Numbered from the stretch's first letter, positions 9,521 to 18,962 are shown. The stretch: 64,000 nucleotides of DNA from Ensifer sp. USDA 6670 (GCA_000421085.1 ATWE01000021.1:1-64000), one strand, 5' to 3'. The notes: a model not told the origin generated them from the sequence alone. Program-made: numbers and translations.

Positions 9521-10177
9521 TCAGCGGTCGGAAGCACTGTTTTCGGCAAAGGAAACCGTCACGTCCGGCTCTTTTCCACCCGTATAGGGGAGCCGGGTCA
9601 CGAAGCGGCGGCTCTCGCCGGGCGCCATCGGCATTCCATCGAGCATCAGGCGCGTCGTGGTCACCCTCCGGCCGCCGTTCGTGACCTCCACGAAAACCGG
9701 CGGCAAGCGCTGCTGGCCAGCCGAGTGGTTTTCGACGCTGCCATAGACGGCAAGCACGCGCATCCCGCCGGAATCCTCCAGCGAGGCGGATATGCCTTCA
9801 ACCGAAAGAGGATGCGTGTCGGCCTGCCCATCGCGGCTCGATCCGGTGATCAGCACGAAGGCCGCCAGCCCAAGGGCGGCGACAAGGCTGGCAAAACGCC
9901 GGCGCGGCATGGCGCTGAGCCTTGCCTCGACCGCGGCGAGGATCCGCCAGGCCCCGCTCTCATTTTCACGAACCGTGGTCGTTGCAGGGGCCGGTCTGCC
10001 GCCCGCCCTGAGCTTATCGTTGAAGGTAGGGTAAGGGCTACGCCGTGCGCTCGCAGCAACCGTTTCGAACTCGACATCGATATAGTCAAGCCGCCTCGGC
10101 TGAGCAGCACCGGAACGCGAGGCGCGCTCCGGCGAAATCAGGTCGATGCCCGCGGTCTTTGCGCGAAATGCCTGCAT
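9521..10177 (-). CDS. DUF3426-like membrane protein next to ftsE, zinc ribbon absent
   Basis: 218 residues. The N-terminal half is charged and low in structure, then comes one membrane segment (about residues 95-113, SLVAALGLAAFVLITG). The C-terminal domain has the wording MRVLAVYGSVENHSAGQ...PPVFVEV, which resembles the FxLYD/DUF3426 fold of MJ0042-type zinc-finger membrane proteins. In many rhizobia such a protein is encoded beside ftsE. The N-terminal CxxC pairs of that family are not present here. ATG 10177 has a good site (GGGGAGCGCCC). It diverges from ftsE. Function unknown; the family assignment is tentative. Confidence 0.65.
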   Translation of the reverse strand: MQAFRAKTAGIDLISPERASRSGAAQPRRLDYIDVEFETVAASARRSPYPTFNDKLRAGGRPAPATTTVRENESGAWRILAAVEARLSAMPRRRFASLVAALGLAAFVLITGSSRDGQADTHPLSVEGISASLEDSGGMRVLAVYGSVENHSAGQQRLPPVFVEVTNGGRRVTTTRLMLDGMPMAPGESRRFVTRLPYTGGKEPDVTVSFAENSASDR

Positions 10178-10566
10178 GGGCGCTCCCCGAACGCGGCGCC
10201 CGAACGTCTTGCCTGCAGCGCCGTACGTCTTCGCTCGATGCACATGCATCTACAAAGGATACAAGGCATTGCTTCGAATCCTGACGAGACGTAAACCGAA
10301 ATGGTTAATGTTTTGGAAAGAAGGCCGCGAAAGCGGCGTCTTTTCATGGAACGCTAACCCTTGCTTAACCATAGCGGCACGCGCGGTTTTGCCTTGGCAG
10401 GAGCGTTGTCCTACTGCATGTTCCTGAATTCGAAGTCGGTGCAAGCAGACATGCGGTGCTTCAAGTGCTTCACCGGCCGTGGCGCATCTGATAGACGGGT
10501 GGAGCTGCGATAATCCGGCCTTCGGCACATATGGCGAGGGTCGTGACGAGAGACTGGGCTGTCCCA
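10178..10566. other. Intergenic region between divergent DUF3426-like gene and ftsE
   Basis: 389 bases without a supportable gene. It holds two TTAACCAT boxes (listed separately) and a short GCCGC-GAAA-GCGGC hairpin near 10324-10337 followed by GTCTTTTC. It must hold both divergent promoters. Confidence 0.6.
10301..10372. promoter_or_regulatory. Pair of CtrA-type boxes (TTAACCAT) upstream of ftsE
   Basis: ATGGTTAA at 10301-10308 is TTAACCAT on the minus strand. TTAACCAT occurs on the plus strand at 10365-10372 and is preceded by CTAA with 7 bases between, so CTAA-N7-TTAA approximates the full CtrA site TTAA-N7-TTAA. CtrA binds TTAACCAT-like sites in Sinorhizobium and Caulobacter. The position, some 200 bases before the division gene ftsE, fits cell-cycle control, but no binding is shown. 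Confidence 0.5.
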
Positions 10567-11226
10567 TTGATTCACTTTGAAAACGTCGGCTTGCGCTATG
10601 GCATGGGACCGGAGATCCTCCGGGACCTGACATTCGATATTCCGCGCCGTTCCTTCCAATTCCTGACCGGTCCGTCAGGCGCCGGCAAGACGACGCTGCT
10701 CCGGCTCCTCTTCCTGTCGCTCAAGCCGACGCGCGGCCTCATCCGCATGTTCGACCGCAACATCTCCTCCATTCCCCGTGAGGAGTTTCCGATGCTGCGC
10801 CGCCGGGTCGGCATCGTCTTCCAGGACTTTCGGCTGCTCGACCACCTGACGACTTATGAAAACGTCGCCCTGCCCCTCAGGGTCCGCGGCAAGGAGGAGT
10901 CGAGCTATCGCTCCGACGTGCTCGAGCTCCTTAAATGGGTGGGCCTCGGCGAGCGCCTCAACGTGCTGCCGCCGGTGCTGTCCGGCGGAGAGAAGCAGCG
11001 AGCCGCGATCGCTCGGGCTCTGATTGACCGGCCGGAGATTCTGCTTGCCGACGAGCCGACCGGCAACGTCGATCCGCCGATGGCGCGGCGATTGCTCAAT
11101 CTCTTCATGGAACTCAATCGGCTCGGGACCGCGGTGGTGATCGCCACGCACGACCTGTCCTTGATGGATCAGGTCGAGGCCCGGCGGATGATCCTGTCAC
11201 AGGGACGGCTCGACATCTATGAATGA
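10567..11226 (+). CDS. ftsE: Cell division ATP-binding protein FtsE
   Basis: 219 residues from TTG 10567 (IHFENVGLRYG), the usual FtsE length; an ATG at 10531 would add 12 residues with no clear ribosome site. Walker A is GPSGAGKTT (residues 35-43), followed by a Q-loop at VFQDFRLLDH, signature LSGGEKQR, Walker B LLADEPTGNVD and an H-loop at ATHD. With FtsX it forms an ABC-type complex that couples the divisome to periplasmic murein hydrolase activation. The last 8 bases overlap ftsX, so translation is probably coupled. Confidence 0.93.
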   Translation: MIHFENVGLRYGMGPEILRDLTFDIPRRSFQFLTGPSGAGKTTLLRLLFLSLKPTRGLIRMFDRNISSIPREEFPMLRRRVGIVFQDFRLLDHLTTYENVALPLRVRGKEESSYRSDVLELLKWVGLGERLNVLPPVLSGGEKQRAAIARALIDRPEILLADEPTGNVDPPMARRLLNLFMELNRLGTAVVIATHDLSLMDQVEARRMILSQGRLDIYE

Positions 11227-12235
11227 GAACCGTGTTCCCCGCCGCGAGCCCGCCCCTCCACCGCAACAGCAGCAGCGTCGCAGCGAGATGCGCGTGCGCC
11301 CGACGGGACCAATCGTGCCGTCGGCCAACGTTTCCGGCAACGCGCTCATGTGCGTCATCGCCATCATGTCGTTTCTGGCCTGCCTGACCCTCGGCGGCGT
11401 CAGCATGGTGCGCGCCACCGCACAGAGCTGGCAATCGCAGATCTCCCGTGAGATCACCATCCAGATCAAGCCGGACGACAACCTGGACATGGAGAGGGCG
11501 CTCGCCGATGCCCGTGACCTGGCGCTGACCTTCAGCGGCACGACGGGCGGCACGATCATCGACCGCGCGGCGACGGCGCGCCTCCTGGAACCGTGGCTCG
11601 GTGGTGGACTCGACCTGAACGAACTGCCCGTGCCGCGGCTCGTCGTCGTCACGATCGACGAGAGCAATCCCCCCGATTTCGCGGCGATGCGAAAGGCCCT
11701 CACCGAAACCATCCCGCAGGCCTTCCTCGATGATCACCGCACCTGGGTCGATCGCCTGGTAGCGATGGCGAGTACGACCACGATGATCGGCACCGGCGTC
11801 CTGGTACTGGTCTTCTCCGCAATGGTGCTCACGGTGGTTTTCGCCACCCGCGGCGCCCTGTCCGGCAACCGCCATATCGTCGAGGTCCTCCATTTCGTCG
11901 GGGCGGAAGCGAGTTTCGTCGCCGCCGAATTCCAGAAGCACTTTCTCCGAATCAGTCTGAAGGGCGCCGGCGCCGGCGGCCTTCTCGCTGCGCTGTCCTT
12001 TGCGCTGGCGAGCTTCTGGCAGTCGCAGACGCTTGCAACCCCTGAAACGGATCAGGCGACTGCCCTGTTCGGTACCTTCGCCATCGGCTACACCGGCTAT
12101 CTCGGCATCTTCGCCATTATCGTCGTCATCGCCCTGCTGACGACCTTGACGGCGCGCCTTACCGTGATGCGGACGATCTACGAAATCGACCTTATCCGAT
12201 CCGATCCGGGCCGGACCGACACCTTTCAGGGTTGA
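11219..12235 (+). CDS. ftsX: Cell division membrane protein FtsX
   Basis: 338 residues. It has a short Pro/Gln/Arg-rich cytoplasmic N-terminus, a first membrane segment (ALMCVIAIMSFLACLTLGGV), a periplasmic domain, then three membrane segments near the C-terminus (MIGTGVLVLVFSAMVLTVVF, a middle one, and GYLGIFAIIVVIALLTTL). This is the FtsX topology. The periplasmic part recruits murein hydrolase regulators. The start overlaps the end of ftsE by 8 bases. Confidence 0.92.
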   Translation: MNENRVPRREPAPPPQQQQRRSEMRVRPTGPIVPSANVSGNALMCVIAIMSFLACLTLGGVSMVRATAQSWQSQISREITIQIKPDDNLDMERALADARDLALTFSGTTGGTIIDRAATARLLEPWLGGGLDLNELPVPRLVVVTIDESNPPDFAAMRKALTETIPQAFLDDHRTWVDRLVAMASTTTMIGTGVLVLVFSAMVLTVVFATRGALSGNRHIVEVLHFVGAEASFVAAEFQKHFLRISLKGAGAGGLLAALSFALASFWQSQTLATPETDQATALFGTFAIGYTGYLGIFAIIVVIALLTTLTARLTVMRTIYEIDLIRSDPGRTDTFQG

Positions 12236-12340
12236 AATCGGCCGGAAGGCCATGAATTGCCCGCAATCGATCTATTCCCTGCCGCAATCTGCGGCTATGT
12301 GATGAGAATCATGAAGGCGGGAGAACTACGCGGGAGCGGG

Positions 12341-13039
12341 ATGGCCGAAAGGGGCAAATGGCTGGAGAGGGCCGCGCGCCGTCGCCAGTCCCGCAGCCTG
12401 CTGCGCAAAGTGCTGCGCCGCGGCTTCTTCGTGCTGCTCGCCTTTCTCACCATATTCATCGCCGGTTTCCTGCAATTCGCAGACACCGTCGCATCGCTGC
12501 AGCCGCCCGCCACTCCGAAAGCGGATGCGATCGTCGTGCTGACCGGCGGCTTCCAGCGAATAGACCAGGCGGTCGATCTCCTGAAACTCGGTGCCGGAAA
12601 GCGGCTCCTGATTTCCGGTGTTCATCCGTCGACGACACGAAGCCAGATCCGGCGCAACACCCAGAGCTCGGCCGACCTGTTCAAATGCTGCGTCGACATC
12701 GGTCATGCAGCTATCGATACGATCGGCAATGCGACCGAGACCTCGCTGTGGATCAGAAACCGAGGTTATCGGACGATCCTCGTGGTGACGAACAATTACC
12801 ACATGCCGCGCAGCCTACTCGAACTGCGCCGCGCCAGGCCCGAAACCGAGTTCATCGCCTATCCGGTCGTCAATTCGGATCTCAAGACGACCAACTGGCT
12901 GCGCAATCCGCTGGTGCTGAAGGCCATTCTGCTCGAATACGGCAAATACTCGGTCGCCTCGCTGCGCGATGTGATGGGCGCCCGCTGGACGAACGGCCTC
13001 AGGACGGGGCCCTCTCATGTTGCGCCGGCGGGGGAGTAG
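12341..13039 (+). CDS. YdcF/DUF218-family membrane-anchored protein
   Basis: 232 residues from ATG 12341, which has GGGAG upstream; in-frame ATGs at 12302 and 12311 are alternatives. A basic N-terminus leads into one membrane segment (FFVLLAFLTIFIAGFLQFA), then a DUF218 fold starting KADAIVVLTGGFQRIDQAVDLL and containing ISG and VVTNNYHMPRS. These stretches are typical of YdcF/SanA/ElyC proteins linked to envelope precursor metabolism. It follows ftsX by about 100 bases and precedes plsC. The molecular function is not known. Confidence 0.85.
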   Translation: MAERGKWLERAARRRQSRSLLRKVLRRGFFVLLAFLTIFIAGFLQFADTVASLQPPATPKADAIVVLTGGFQRIDQAVDLLKLGAGKRLLISGVHPSTTRSQIRRNTQSSADLFKCCVDIGHAAIDTIGNATETSLWIRNRGYRTILVVTNNYHMPRSLLELRRARPETEFIAYPVVNSDLKTTNWLRNPLVLKAILLEYGKYSVASLRDVMGARWTNGLRTGPSHVAPAGE

Positions 13040-13141
13040 GACCGGCATGGAAAGGTGCTCCCGTCGCGAGACTGTTTTCCTTCGCCGCATATTCGTGTAG
13101 GCAGCGGGGCGCCCTCGCACCCGCACCCGAAAGTCTGCCTG

Positions 13142-13924
13142 ATGATCATCCTCCGTTCGATCCTCTTCAATCTGGTTTTCTACGCGAACCTGATCGTGCA
13201 GATGATCGTGCTGACCCCGTTCTATTTCCTTGTGCCGCGCAAGACGGCCTGGTTCGTGCCTAAGAACTGGGCGCGCAGCAACCACTGGCTGCTCGCGAAG
13301 ATCGTCGGCACGACCTTCGAGATCGAGGGCCTCGAGAACATTCCGAAGGGGGCCTACATCTTCGCGCCGAAGCATCAGTCCTTCTGGGATGCCTATGCGC
13401 TTCTCCCTTGGCTCGACGATCCCTTCTATATCCTCAAACGGGAGCTCACCTGGATACCGCTGTTCGGCTGGTACATCGTCAAGCAGCGCATGGTTCCGGT
13501 GAACCGCGGCGCGCGCGGCAAGGCGATGACAGAGGTGATGGATCGCACGAAAAACGAGATGGCGACGGGGCGTCAGTTGATCATCTACCCCGAGGGGACG
13601 CGCCGCCCGCCCGGCGCACCGCCGGAGTACAAATACGGCATCGCCCGGCTCTATCGGGATCTCCAGGTGCCGGTGGTTCCCGTCGCGATGCATCCGGGGC
13701 TGTTCTGGCCGCGGCGCAAGTTCCTCCGTTTCCCTGGCCACTTCAAGGTGCGTGTCCTCCCGCCGATCGAGGCCGGGCTGGATCCGGACGCATTTCTGGC
13801 GAAGCTGGTGGAAGTCACGGAGGCTGCGAGCGACGACCTCCTCATCGAAACCGTGCGTGCCAATCCGCACCTGCCGTTGCCGCCCACCGCCGAACAGCGG
13901 CTGCGCGAACTCGGGGCCCAGTAG
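13142..13924 (+). CDS. plsC: 1-acyl-sn-glycerol-3-phosphate acyltransferase
   Basis: 260 residues. It makes phosphatidic acid from lysophosphatidic acid at the inner membrane. The catalytic HX4D box is H79-QSFW-D83, and the glycerophosphate-binding EGTR starts at residue 151. An N-terminal hydrophobic segment spans about residues 3-30. ATG 13142 (MIILRS) is chosen because the ORF part before it is not protein-like. It probably belongs to the ftsE-ftsX-ydcF transcript. It converges on chaC with 3 bases between stops. Confidence 0.92.
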   Translation: MIILRSILFNLVFYANLIVQMIVLTPFYFLVPRKTAWFVPKNWARSNHWLLAKIVGTTFEIEGLENIPKGAYIFAPKHQSFWDAYALLPWLDDPFYILKRELTWIPLFGWYIVKQRMVPVNRGARGKAMTEVMDRTKNEMATGRQLIIYPEGTRRPPGAPPEYKYGIARLYRDLQVPVVPVAMHPGLFWPRRKFLRFPGHFKVRVLPPIEAGLDPDAFLAKLVEVTEAASDDLLIETVRANPHLPLPPTAEQRLRELGAQ

Positions 13925-13927
13925 CCC

Positions 13928-14482
13928 TCAGGCCCGGACCGACGCAGCTCCGCCGGCCGTCAATTTCGCGGCAACGTCCTCCAGCCAATGGTCGCGGATA
14001 CCCATTTCGCGAAGATGTTCGATCGTATTGAGAACGTATTCGCTGTTCGGCCCGGACTTGCCGGTGGCGACTGCGACCGTGGCGGCCGCCTCCTCCGCGC
14101 TCAGCGCACCGGCATACTGGACATGAGAGCGGTCGATCACATAGGTCAGCGCGGGCACGCGGTGTCCGCTGTAAAGTTGCACCGGCATGATTCGTTCCTT
14201 GTAGACGTGCGTGACCAGCTCGCGTTCGCGCAGGTAGTCGATCACCTCCGCCTTTTGCGCAGGCGCCACGCGGAATGCCGTTCCGATGCAGGAGCCGCCG
14301 TAGTCGAGCCCGAGTACCAGGCCGGGGTGCCGTTCAGTGCCGCGGTGAACCCAGGAGCGCACGCACAGCGAGCGGCGGTAGCCGAAAGCGCGCGCCGTCA
14401 GCTTCTCCTCAAAGCGAAAGCCCGGATTCCACATCAACGACCCGTAGCCAAAGACCCAAAATTCGTCCATATCCGCTGCCAT
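13928..14482 (-). CDS. chaC: ChaC-type gamma-glutamylcyclotransferase
   Basis: 184 residues with the ChaC signature VFGYGSLMWNPGF near the N-terminus and the region YLRERELVTHVYKE that carries the catalytic Glu. The family cleaves glutathione to 5-oxoproline and Cys-Gly in the cytoplasm. A second ATG at 14470 would shorten it by four residues; neither start has a clear ribosome site. It converges with plsC and diverges from the DUF2125 gene across a 356-base gap. Confidence 0.88.
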   Translation of the reverse strand: MAADMDEFWVFGYGSLMWNPGFRFEEKLTARAFGYRRSLCVRSWVHRGTERHPGLVLGLDYGGSCIGTAFRVAPAQKAEVIDYLRERELVTHVYKERIMPVQLYSGHRVPALTYVIDRSHVQYAGALSAEEAAATVAVATGKSGPNSEYVLNTIEHLREMGIRDHWLEDVAAKLTAGGAASVRA

Positions 14483-14781
14483 TCAAACATGCCGCCGTCA
14501 CGCCACCGAATCAGTGTTCGACGCTACTGCGGGCTACCGGAATTTTTACTGCATAATTCCTGGGACCGTATCGGTCGAAGGACAAAATTGTGCAGCAATT
14601 CTCTTGCAATCGAACAGGTCGTGCCGATTGGCCCTGTCGCGGTTGCGGATGAAGATTTAATTCGCCGCATGGGAATCGGCCACCCGAAAGGTCGCTTCCG
14701 GCGGCAAGAGCGAGATGAGGAAAAGCGTGTGCCGGTTTCCGCCCGCATCTTGTTCTGACCTATTGGAATCGCTCACGTTCA
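14483..14781. other. Intergenic region between chaC and the DUF2125 gene
   Basis: About 300 bases upstream of both divergent genes. A 74-codon minus-strand frame here (14524-14748) has Ser/Arg-rich, non-protein-like composition and no ribosome site. I see no gene or RNA. Confidence 0.5.
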
Positions 14782-14817
14782 GATTTCAGGTCGACCCGAG
14801 CTGAAATCATCGTGATC
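14782..14817. repeat. Hairpin repeat GATTTCAG...CTGAAATC
   Basis: GATTTCAG (14782-14789), an 11-base loop with GTCGAC, CTGAAATC (14801-14808), then ATCGTGATC. It shares 14 bases plus GGTCGAC with 9419-9440. It ends about 20 bases before the DUF2125 start. Confidence 0.5.
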
Positions 14818-14838
14818 TAGTGTGGAGTACCCGACAAC

Positions 14839-15852
14839 ATGACTGTGACCGCCGTCGCCAAGCCATCGCCTACCGGCAGGAAATTCTTGTGGCTGGCAGC
14901 AGGTATCGTGTTCGTGATCGGCCTTTATTCCGCCGGTTGGTTTCTCGCCGCGGACCAGATCCAGAAGCGGCTGACCGCCTATCTGACGAAAGGGCAGGCG
15001 ATCGGCTTCAGCGGCGAATGCGTCGAGATGGAAGTGCGGGGCTTTCCCTTCCGCCTCGGCTTGTTCTGCGACAAGGTGCGCCTGGACGATAGCCGCCGCG
15101 GCGCCGCCGCGTCCTTCGGCGCCCTGCGGACGGCGGCGCAGGTTTACCAACCGGGGCGTGCGGTCCTCGAACTCGACGGCCCCGCCGAGATCCGCGTTTC
15201 CCCCGGCGTCACCATTTCCGCCGACTGGACGCTGCTCCGCGCAAGTGTCGCGGCGACTCTCTCCGGCATCGACCGCACCTCGGTGGCCTATGACAATCTG
15301 ACCGGCACCGCACGCTCCCCCCTGACGCGCAAGGGCCTCGGCTTCGGCGCCAGCCATGGCGAGCTCCATCTGCGCCAGAACGACGGTGACCTAGACGCGG
15401 CACTCAGCATCGAAAAGCTCGACCTGCGTCCGGACCAAGGACCCAGTCTGGCCGCACCGGCCGATGTCGCAATGGACCTGACCGTTGCGGACAAGGCAGA
15501 ATGGCTTCAGGCGGGCACTTTGCCGCCCCATATACTACGCGGCACCAGAGGCGAATTGCGGCAATTGACGCTAGATGCGGGCTCCGGAATGAGCGCGAAG
15601 CTCACCGGGCCCTTTTCGGTGAATGATCAGGGGCTGATTTCGGGGGAATTCTCTCTCACGCTTGCGAACATCGATGCCTGGCGGGAAAACCTCGTAAAGA
15701 TTGCTCCGGACGAAACCGACCTGATCGACAACGTCGCCAACATGTTGAAGGCGCTTGCGGGCGGCAAGAACGAAGCGACGGTCAAGCTGAACGTCCGCGA
15801 CGGGACCGCCTTCCTCGCCTTCGTTCCGATCGGTATGCTGCCGGCGCTGTGA
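14839..15852 (+). CDS. DUF2125-family membrane-anchored protein
   Basis: 337 residues. A single N-terminal membrane segment (about residues 16-37, FLWLAAGIVFVIGLYSAGWF) is followed by a periplasmic domain with the family wording IGFSGECVEMEVRGFPFRLGLFCDKVRL. The protein is mostly beta strand and has a lipid-transfer or AsmA-like feel, but no function is established. ATG 14839 directly precedes the signal-anchor. Stand-alone; it converges on tyrC. Confidence 0.85.
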   Translation: MTVTAVAKPSPTGRKFLWLAAGIVFVIGLYSAGWFLAADQIQKRLTAYLTKGQAIGFSGECVEMEVRGFPFRLGLFCDKVRLDDSRRGAAASFGALRTAAQVYQPGRAVLELDGPAEIRVSPGVTISADWTLLRASVAATLSGIDRTSVAYDNLTGTARSPLTRKGLGFGASHGELHLRQNDGDLDAALSIEKLDLRPDQGPSLAAPADVAMDLTVADKAEWLQAGTLPPHILRGTRGELRQLTLDAGSGMSAKLTGPFSVNDQGLISGEFSLTLANIDAWRENLVKIAPDETDLIDNVANMLKALAGGKNEATVKLNVRDGTAFLAFVPIGMLPAL

Positions 15853-15883
15853 GCGCCGGTCTTCGCAGCCGACCTGCCGCAGC

Positions 15884-16810
15884 CTACTTCTGGTCCATCG
15901 CATGCCGGCCGAAGTCAGGCATCGCGGTGTCTTGACCGGCCTGAACGATCGAGCGGCGTATCGCCCGCGTGCGGGTGAAGAGATCGAAGAGCTTGTCGCC
16001 GTCGCCCCAACGAATCGCGCGTTGCAGTGAGGCGAGATCCTCGGAGAAGCGGGCGAGCATTTCCAGGATCGCGTCCTTGTTGTGAAGGCAGACGTCGCGC
16101 CACATGGTCGGGTCGGAAGCGGCAAGGCGGGTGAAGTCACGAAAGCCCGAAGCCGAGTATTTGATCACTTCGGACTCGGTCACCGTTTCCAGGTCGTCGG
16201 CGGTGCCGACAATGTTGTAGGCTATGATATGCGGGAGATGCGAGACGATCGCCAGCACCTTGTCGTGATGCTCCGGATCCATCTCGTCGACCATCGAGCC
16301 AAGCGTTTCCCAGAACAGCCTGAGCCTGGCGACGGCCTCCTCGTCCGTGCCCGCCGGCGGCGTTAGAATGCACCAGCGCCCGCGGAAGAGGCCCGCAAAG
16401 CCTGCATCCGGGCCGGAATGCTCGGTACCTGCGATCGGGTGACCGGGCACGAAATGGACGTTTTTTGGCAGGTGCGGCGCCATCTGGGCGATGACCGACC
16501 CCTTGGTCGAACCGACATCGGTGACGATCGCACCCGGTTTCAGATGGGCTGCGATTTCGGCGGCTACCGCGCCGGATGCACCGACAGGCACCGACACGAT
16601 GACGAGATCCGCGCCCTCGACAGCCTCCGCCGCCGAAAGCGTGTAGCGGTCGCCGAGGCCAAGCTCGCCGGCGCGCTTCAGCGTCGCCTCGCTGCGCGTC
16701 GTAACCACGATCGTACCGGCGAGCTGCTTCTCGCGAATGTCCCGCGCGATCGACGATCCGATCAGGCCGATGCCGATGAGGGCGATGGTTTCGAACTGCT
16801 GAGCCATCAT
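15884..16810 (-). CDS. tyrC: Prephenate/arogenate (cyclohexadienyl) dehydrogenase
   Basis: 308 residues. The N-terminal NAD(P) Rossmann motif is [15 protein letters not shown], then [16 protein letters not shown] and [14 protein letters not shown], the substrate-binding signature with the conserved His. The helical dimerisation domain includes the [14 protein letters not shown] catalytic-His motif. It oxidatively decarboxylates prephenate and/or arogenate on the way to tyrosine. ATG 16810 overlaps the hisC stop as ATGA, so the two are translationally coupled. There is no ACT domain, so feedback control by a fused domain is absent. Confidence 0.92.
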   Translation of the reverse strand: MMAQQFETIALIGIGLIGSSIARDIREKQLAGTIVVTTRSEATLKRAGELGLGDRYTLSAAEAVEGADLVIVSVPVGASGAVAAEIAAHLKPGAIVTDVGSTKGSVIAQMAPHLPKNVHFVPGHPIAGTEHSGPDAGFAGLFRGRWCILTPPAGTDEEAVARLRLFWETLGSMVDEMDPEHHDKVLAIVSHLPHIIAYNIVGTADDLETVTESEVIKYSASGFRDFTRLAASDPTMWRDVCLHNKDAILEMLARFSEDLASLQRAIRWGDGDKLFDLFTRTRAIRRSIVQAGQDTAMPDFGRHAMDQK

Positions 16811-17913
16811 TTGCGTCCCATGAATTCAGTCAGCGCCGCGACGACGCCCTCATTCGCTTCTTCCGAGCCGATCGTCATCCTCAGCGCATTGGGAAAACCG
16901 TAGGCCCCGACGGCGCGCAGGATGAAGCCGCGGCTCGTCAGATAGGCATCCGCGTCGCTTGCCGACATGCCCGCCTCCTCCGGGAAGTGGATCAGCACGA
17001 AATTGGTGACCGAGGGGGTGACGCGCAGACCGATATCCGTCAGCGCGTGACCGACCTTTGCCAGCCAGGTGTTATTGTGGTCGGCCGCCGCGGCAACGAA
17101 GGCCTGGTCGCCGATCGCCGCGGCACCGGCGGCGATCGCGGGCGCGTTGAGATTAAAGGGACCGCGGACGCGGTCCAACGCCTCCACCACGTCGCGCGGC
17201 GCGTACATCCAGCCGATGCGCAAACCCGCAAGACCGTAGATCTTCGAAAAGGTTCGGGTCATCACCACATTGCGGTTGGACGAAACGAGCTCCAGCCCCG
17301 CCTCGTAGTCGTTGCGCCGGACATATTCCGCATAGGCGGCATCGAGCACCAGGAGGACGCCGGTGGGCAGGCCCGCATGCAGACGCCGGACCTCCTCGAC
17401 GGGGACATAGGTACCGGTCGGATTTGCCGGATTTGCGATGAAGACGATCTTCGTCCGCTCGGTTACGGCCGCAAGTATCGCATCGACATCGACGCGCTCT
17501 TCCCTCTCCTTGACCGTGACGGGCGTCCCCCCGGATGCAGTGATCTGGATCCTGTAGACGAGAAATCCGTGTTCGGTGACGATCCCCTCGTCGCCGGGGC
17601 CGAGATAGGTATGGCAGAGAAGACCGAGCAGTTCGTCCGACCCGTTGCCGCAAAGGATGTTGGCGGGGTTCAGCCCGTGAACCGCCGCGATCGCTTCCTT
17701 GAGTGCATTCGCCTGACCGTCGGGGTAGCGCTCGAGATTGAAAGCCGCCTTCTGGAAAGCCTCGATCGCGCGGGGACTCGCCCCGAGCGGCGTTTCGTTC
17801 GACGACAGCTTGTGAACCTTGGCGACCCCGGGCGCATGTTCCTTGCCCGGCACATAGGCGGCGATGTCCAGGATGCCGGAACGCGGCGCAGGGCTTTTCA
17901 GGGCAAGATTCAT
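16807..17913 (-). CDS. hisC: Histidinol-phosphate/aromatic aminotransferase
   Basis: 368 residues, class I/II fold-type I PLP aminotransferase of the HisC subfamily. Asn164 (NPANPTG), Asp191 and Tyr194 (LDAAYAEY) and the Schiff-base Lys224 in [15 protein letters not shown] are present. Coupled directly upstream of tyrC, this is probably the HisC2 copy that aminates prephenate or 4-hydroxyphenylpyruvate as well as imidazole acetol phosphate. That dual role is inferred from context. ATG 17913 (MNLALKS) is preferred to an in-frame GTG at 17928. Confidence 0.9.
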   Translation of the reverse strand: MNLALKSPAPRSGILDIAAYVPGKEHAPGVAKVHKLSSNETPLGASPRAIEAFQKAAFNLERYPDGQANALKEAIAAVHGLNPANILCGNGSDELLGLLCHTYLGPGDEGIVTEHGFLVYRIQITASGGTPVTVKEREERVDVDAILAAVTERTKIVFIANPANPTGTYVPVEEVRRLHAGLPTGVLLVLDAAYAEYVRRNDYEAGLELVSSNRNVVMTRTFSKIYGLAGLRIGWMYAPRDVVEALDRVRGPFNLNAPAIAAGAAAIGDQAFVAAAADHNNTWLAKVGHALTDIGLRVTPSVTNFVLIHFPEEAGMSASDADAYLTSRGFILRAVGAYGFPNALRMTIGSEEANEGVVAALTEFMGRK

Positions 17914-18037
17914 CGGACCAGCTTTCACGGGAAGAATGCGGTCCAGCCAATACCGGGGACGGTGATATTTGTCGAGTGCGACGTGACCGCAGCCGGTGCG
18001 GGAGGAAGCAACCGCGCGACGGGCAGCAGACCGCGGC

Positions 18038-18793
18038 CTACGGCGCTTTCGTTGCTCGATTGCGCGTGCTGGGCACGCCCCGCGGAGCCAGCACCGGGAC
18101 GAAGACGCGGCGCGAGGCGCGTGCGGCCACCGGCAGGCCCTGATAAAGCCGCTTCTGCGCCTCGACGATGATCACCCCGGAAAAGACCGGCCAAAGCGAT
18201 CGGCCGAACCGTTCCAGCCCGTGGCGCAGCCGAAGGGCAAGCTTGCGCTTCGAGGGCGGAAAGAAGAGCGCCTCCGTCGTGGAACCGGGCGTGAAGTTGG
18301 TCTCGCGCAAGAGCGCCGTCAGCTGCCCGCGGGAATAGGGCCGCCCCGAGCCGAAGGGCGTGTGCTCCATCTGCGCCCAGACCCCGCGGCGGTTCGGCAC
18401 CACGATGATCAGGCGTCCGCCGGGCGCCAGCACGCGCCAGATCTCCTTCATCGTCTCGCGCGGGCTTTCGGCGAATTCCAGGGAATGGACCATCAATACG
18501 CGATCGATCGAGGCATCCGGCAGCGGCAATTCCTCATCGAAAACCAGCGCCGTCGAAGACAGGTCGGCGACCGGCCAGTTCACCGCACCCTGCCCCGCCG
18601 GCATGAAGGCGAAGGTCCGCTCCGTATCGGCACGGAAGCGCTCGAGATAGGGCACCGCATAGCCGAGCCCCAGGAGCCTTTCCTCGGGCAGGCGTGCCCA
18701 GATGGAAGCAAGCGCCGAGCTGACCGACTGTTCCGCCATGCGGCCGAGCTCGGAGTGATAGAATTGGCGAAGATCGACGATATCGGTGTGCAT
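18038..18793 (-). CDS. Class I SAM-dependent methyltransferase
   Basis: 251 residues with a Methyltransf_11-type core: motif I variant [14 protein letters not shown], the acidic strand region [19 protein letters not shown] and post-motif [23 protein letters not shown]. The substrate is unknown. The C-terminus is basic. ATG 18793 (MHTDIV) is chosen; ATG 18802 is also possible, and a repeat lies just upstream. It is 125 bases upstream of hisC on the same strand and diverges from gloB. In rhizobia it is usually seen beside gloB. Confidence 0.85.
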   Translation of the reverse strand: MHTDIVDLRQFYHSELGRMAEQSVSSALASIWARLPEERLLGLGYAVPYLERFRADTERTFAFMPAGQGAVNWPVADLSSTALVFDEELPLPDASIDRVLMVHSLEFAESPRETMKEIWRVLAPGGRLIIVVPNRRGVWAQMEHTPFGSGRPYSRGQLTALLRETNFTPGSTTEALFFPPSKRKLALRLRHGLERFGRSLWPVFSGVIIVEAQKRLYQGLPVAARASRRVFVPVLAPRGVPSTRNRATKAP

Positions 18794-18803
18794 GGGCAAC
18801 ATG

Positions 18804-18863
18804 TTAGAGCAATTCCAGGAAAAGTGTGAAACGGTATTCCGTCCGGAATTGCGACGAAACAAA
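18804..18863 (+). repeat. TTAGAGCA-type rhizobial intergenic repeat, copy 2 (full length)
   Basis: Starts TTAGAGCAATTCCAGGAAAA and runs on through GTGTGAAACGGTATTCCGTCCGG to GCGACGAAAC. It is the most complete copy in the window and lies between the divergent methyltransferase and gloB genes, so it may affect their promoters. Confidence 0.75.
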
Positions 18864-18962
18864 GAGCTCGACAAGCCGTAGACTTCAGGGCGAGCCTCGC
18901 TACATTCGAACGGAGCGGGATCGCCGCTTTCCGATAACCCACACCGATCGGAGGACCGAAAC

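Noticed and set aside
14524..14748. 74-codon frame in the chaC/DUF2125 gap
   Set aside because: Ser/Arg-rich, no ribosome site, and it overlaps the likely promoters.
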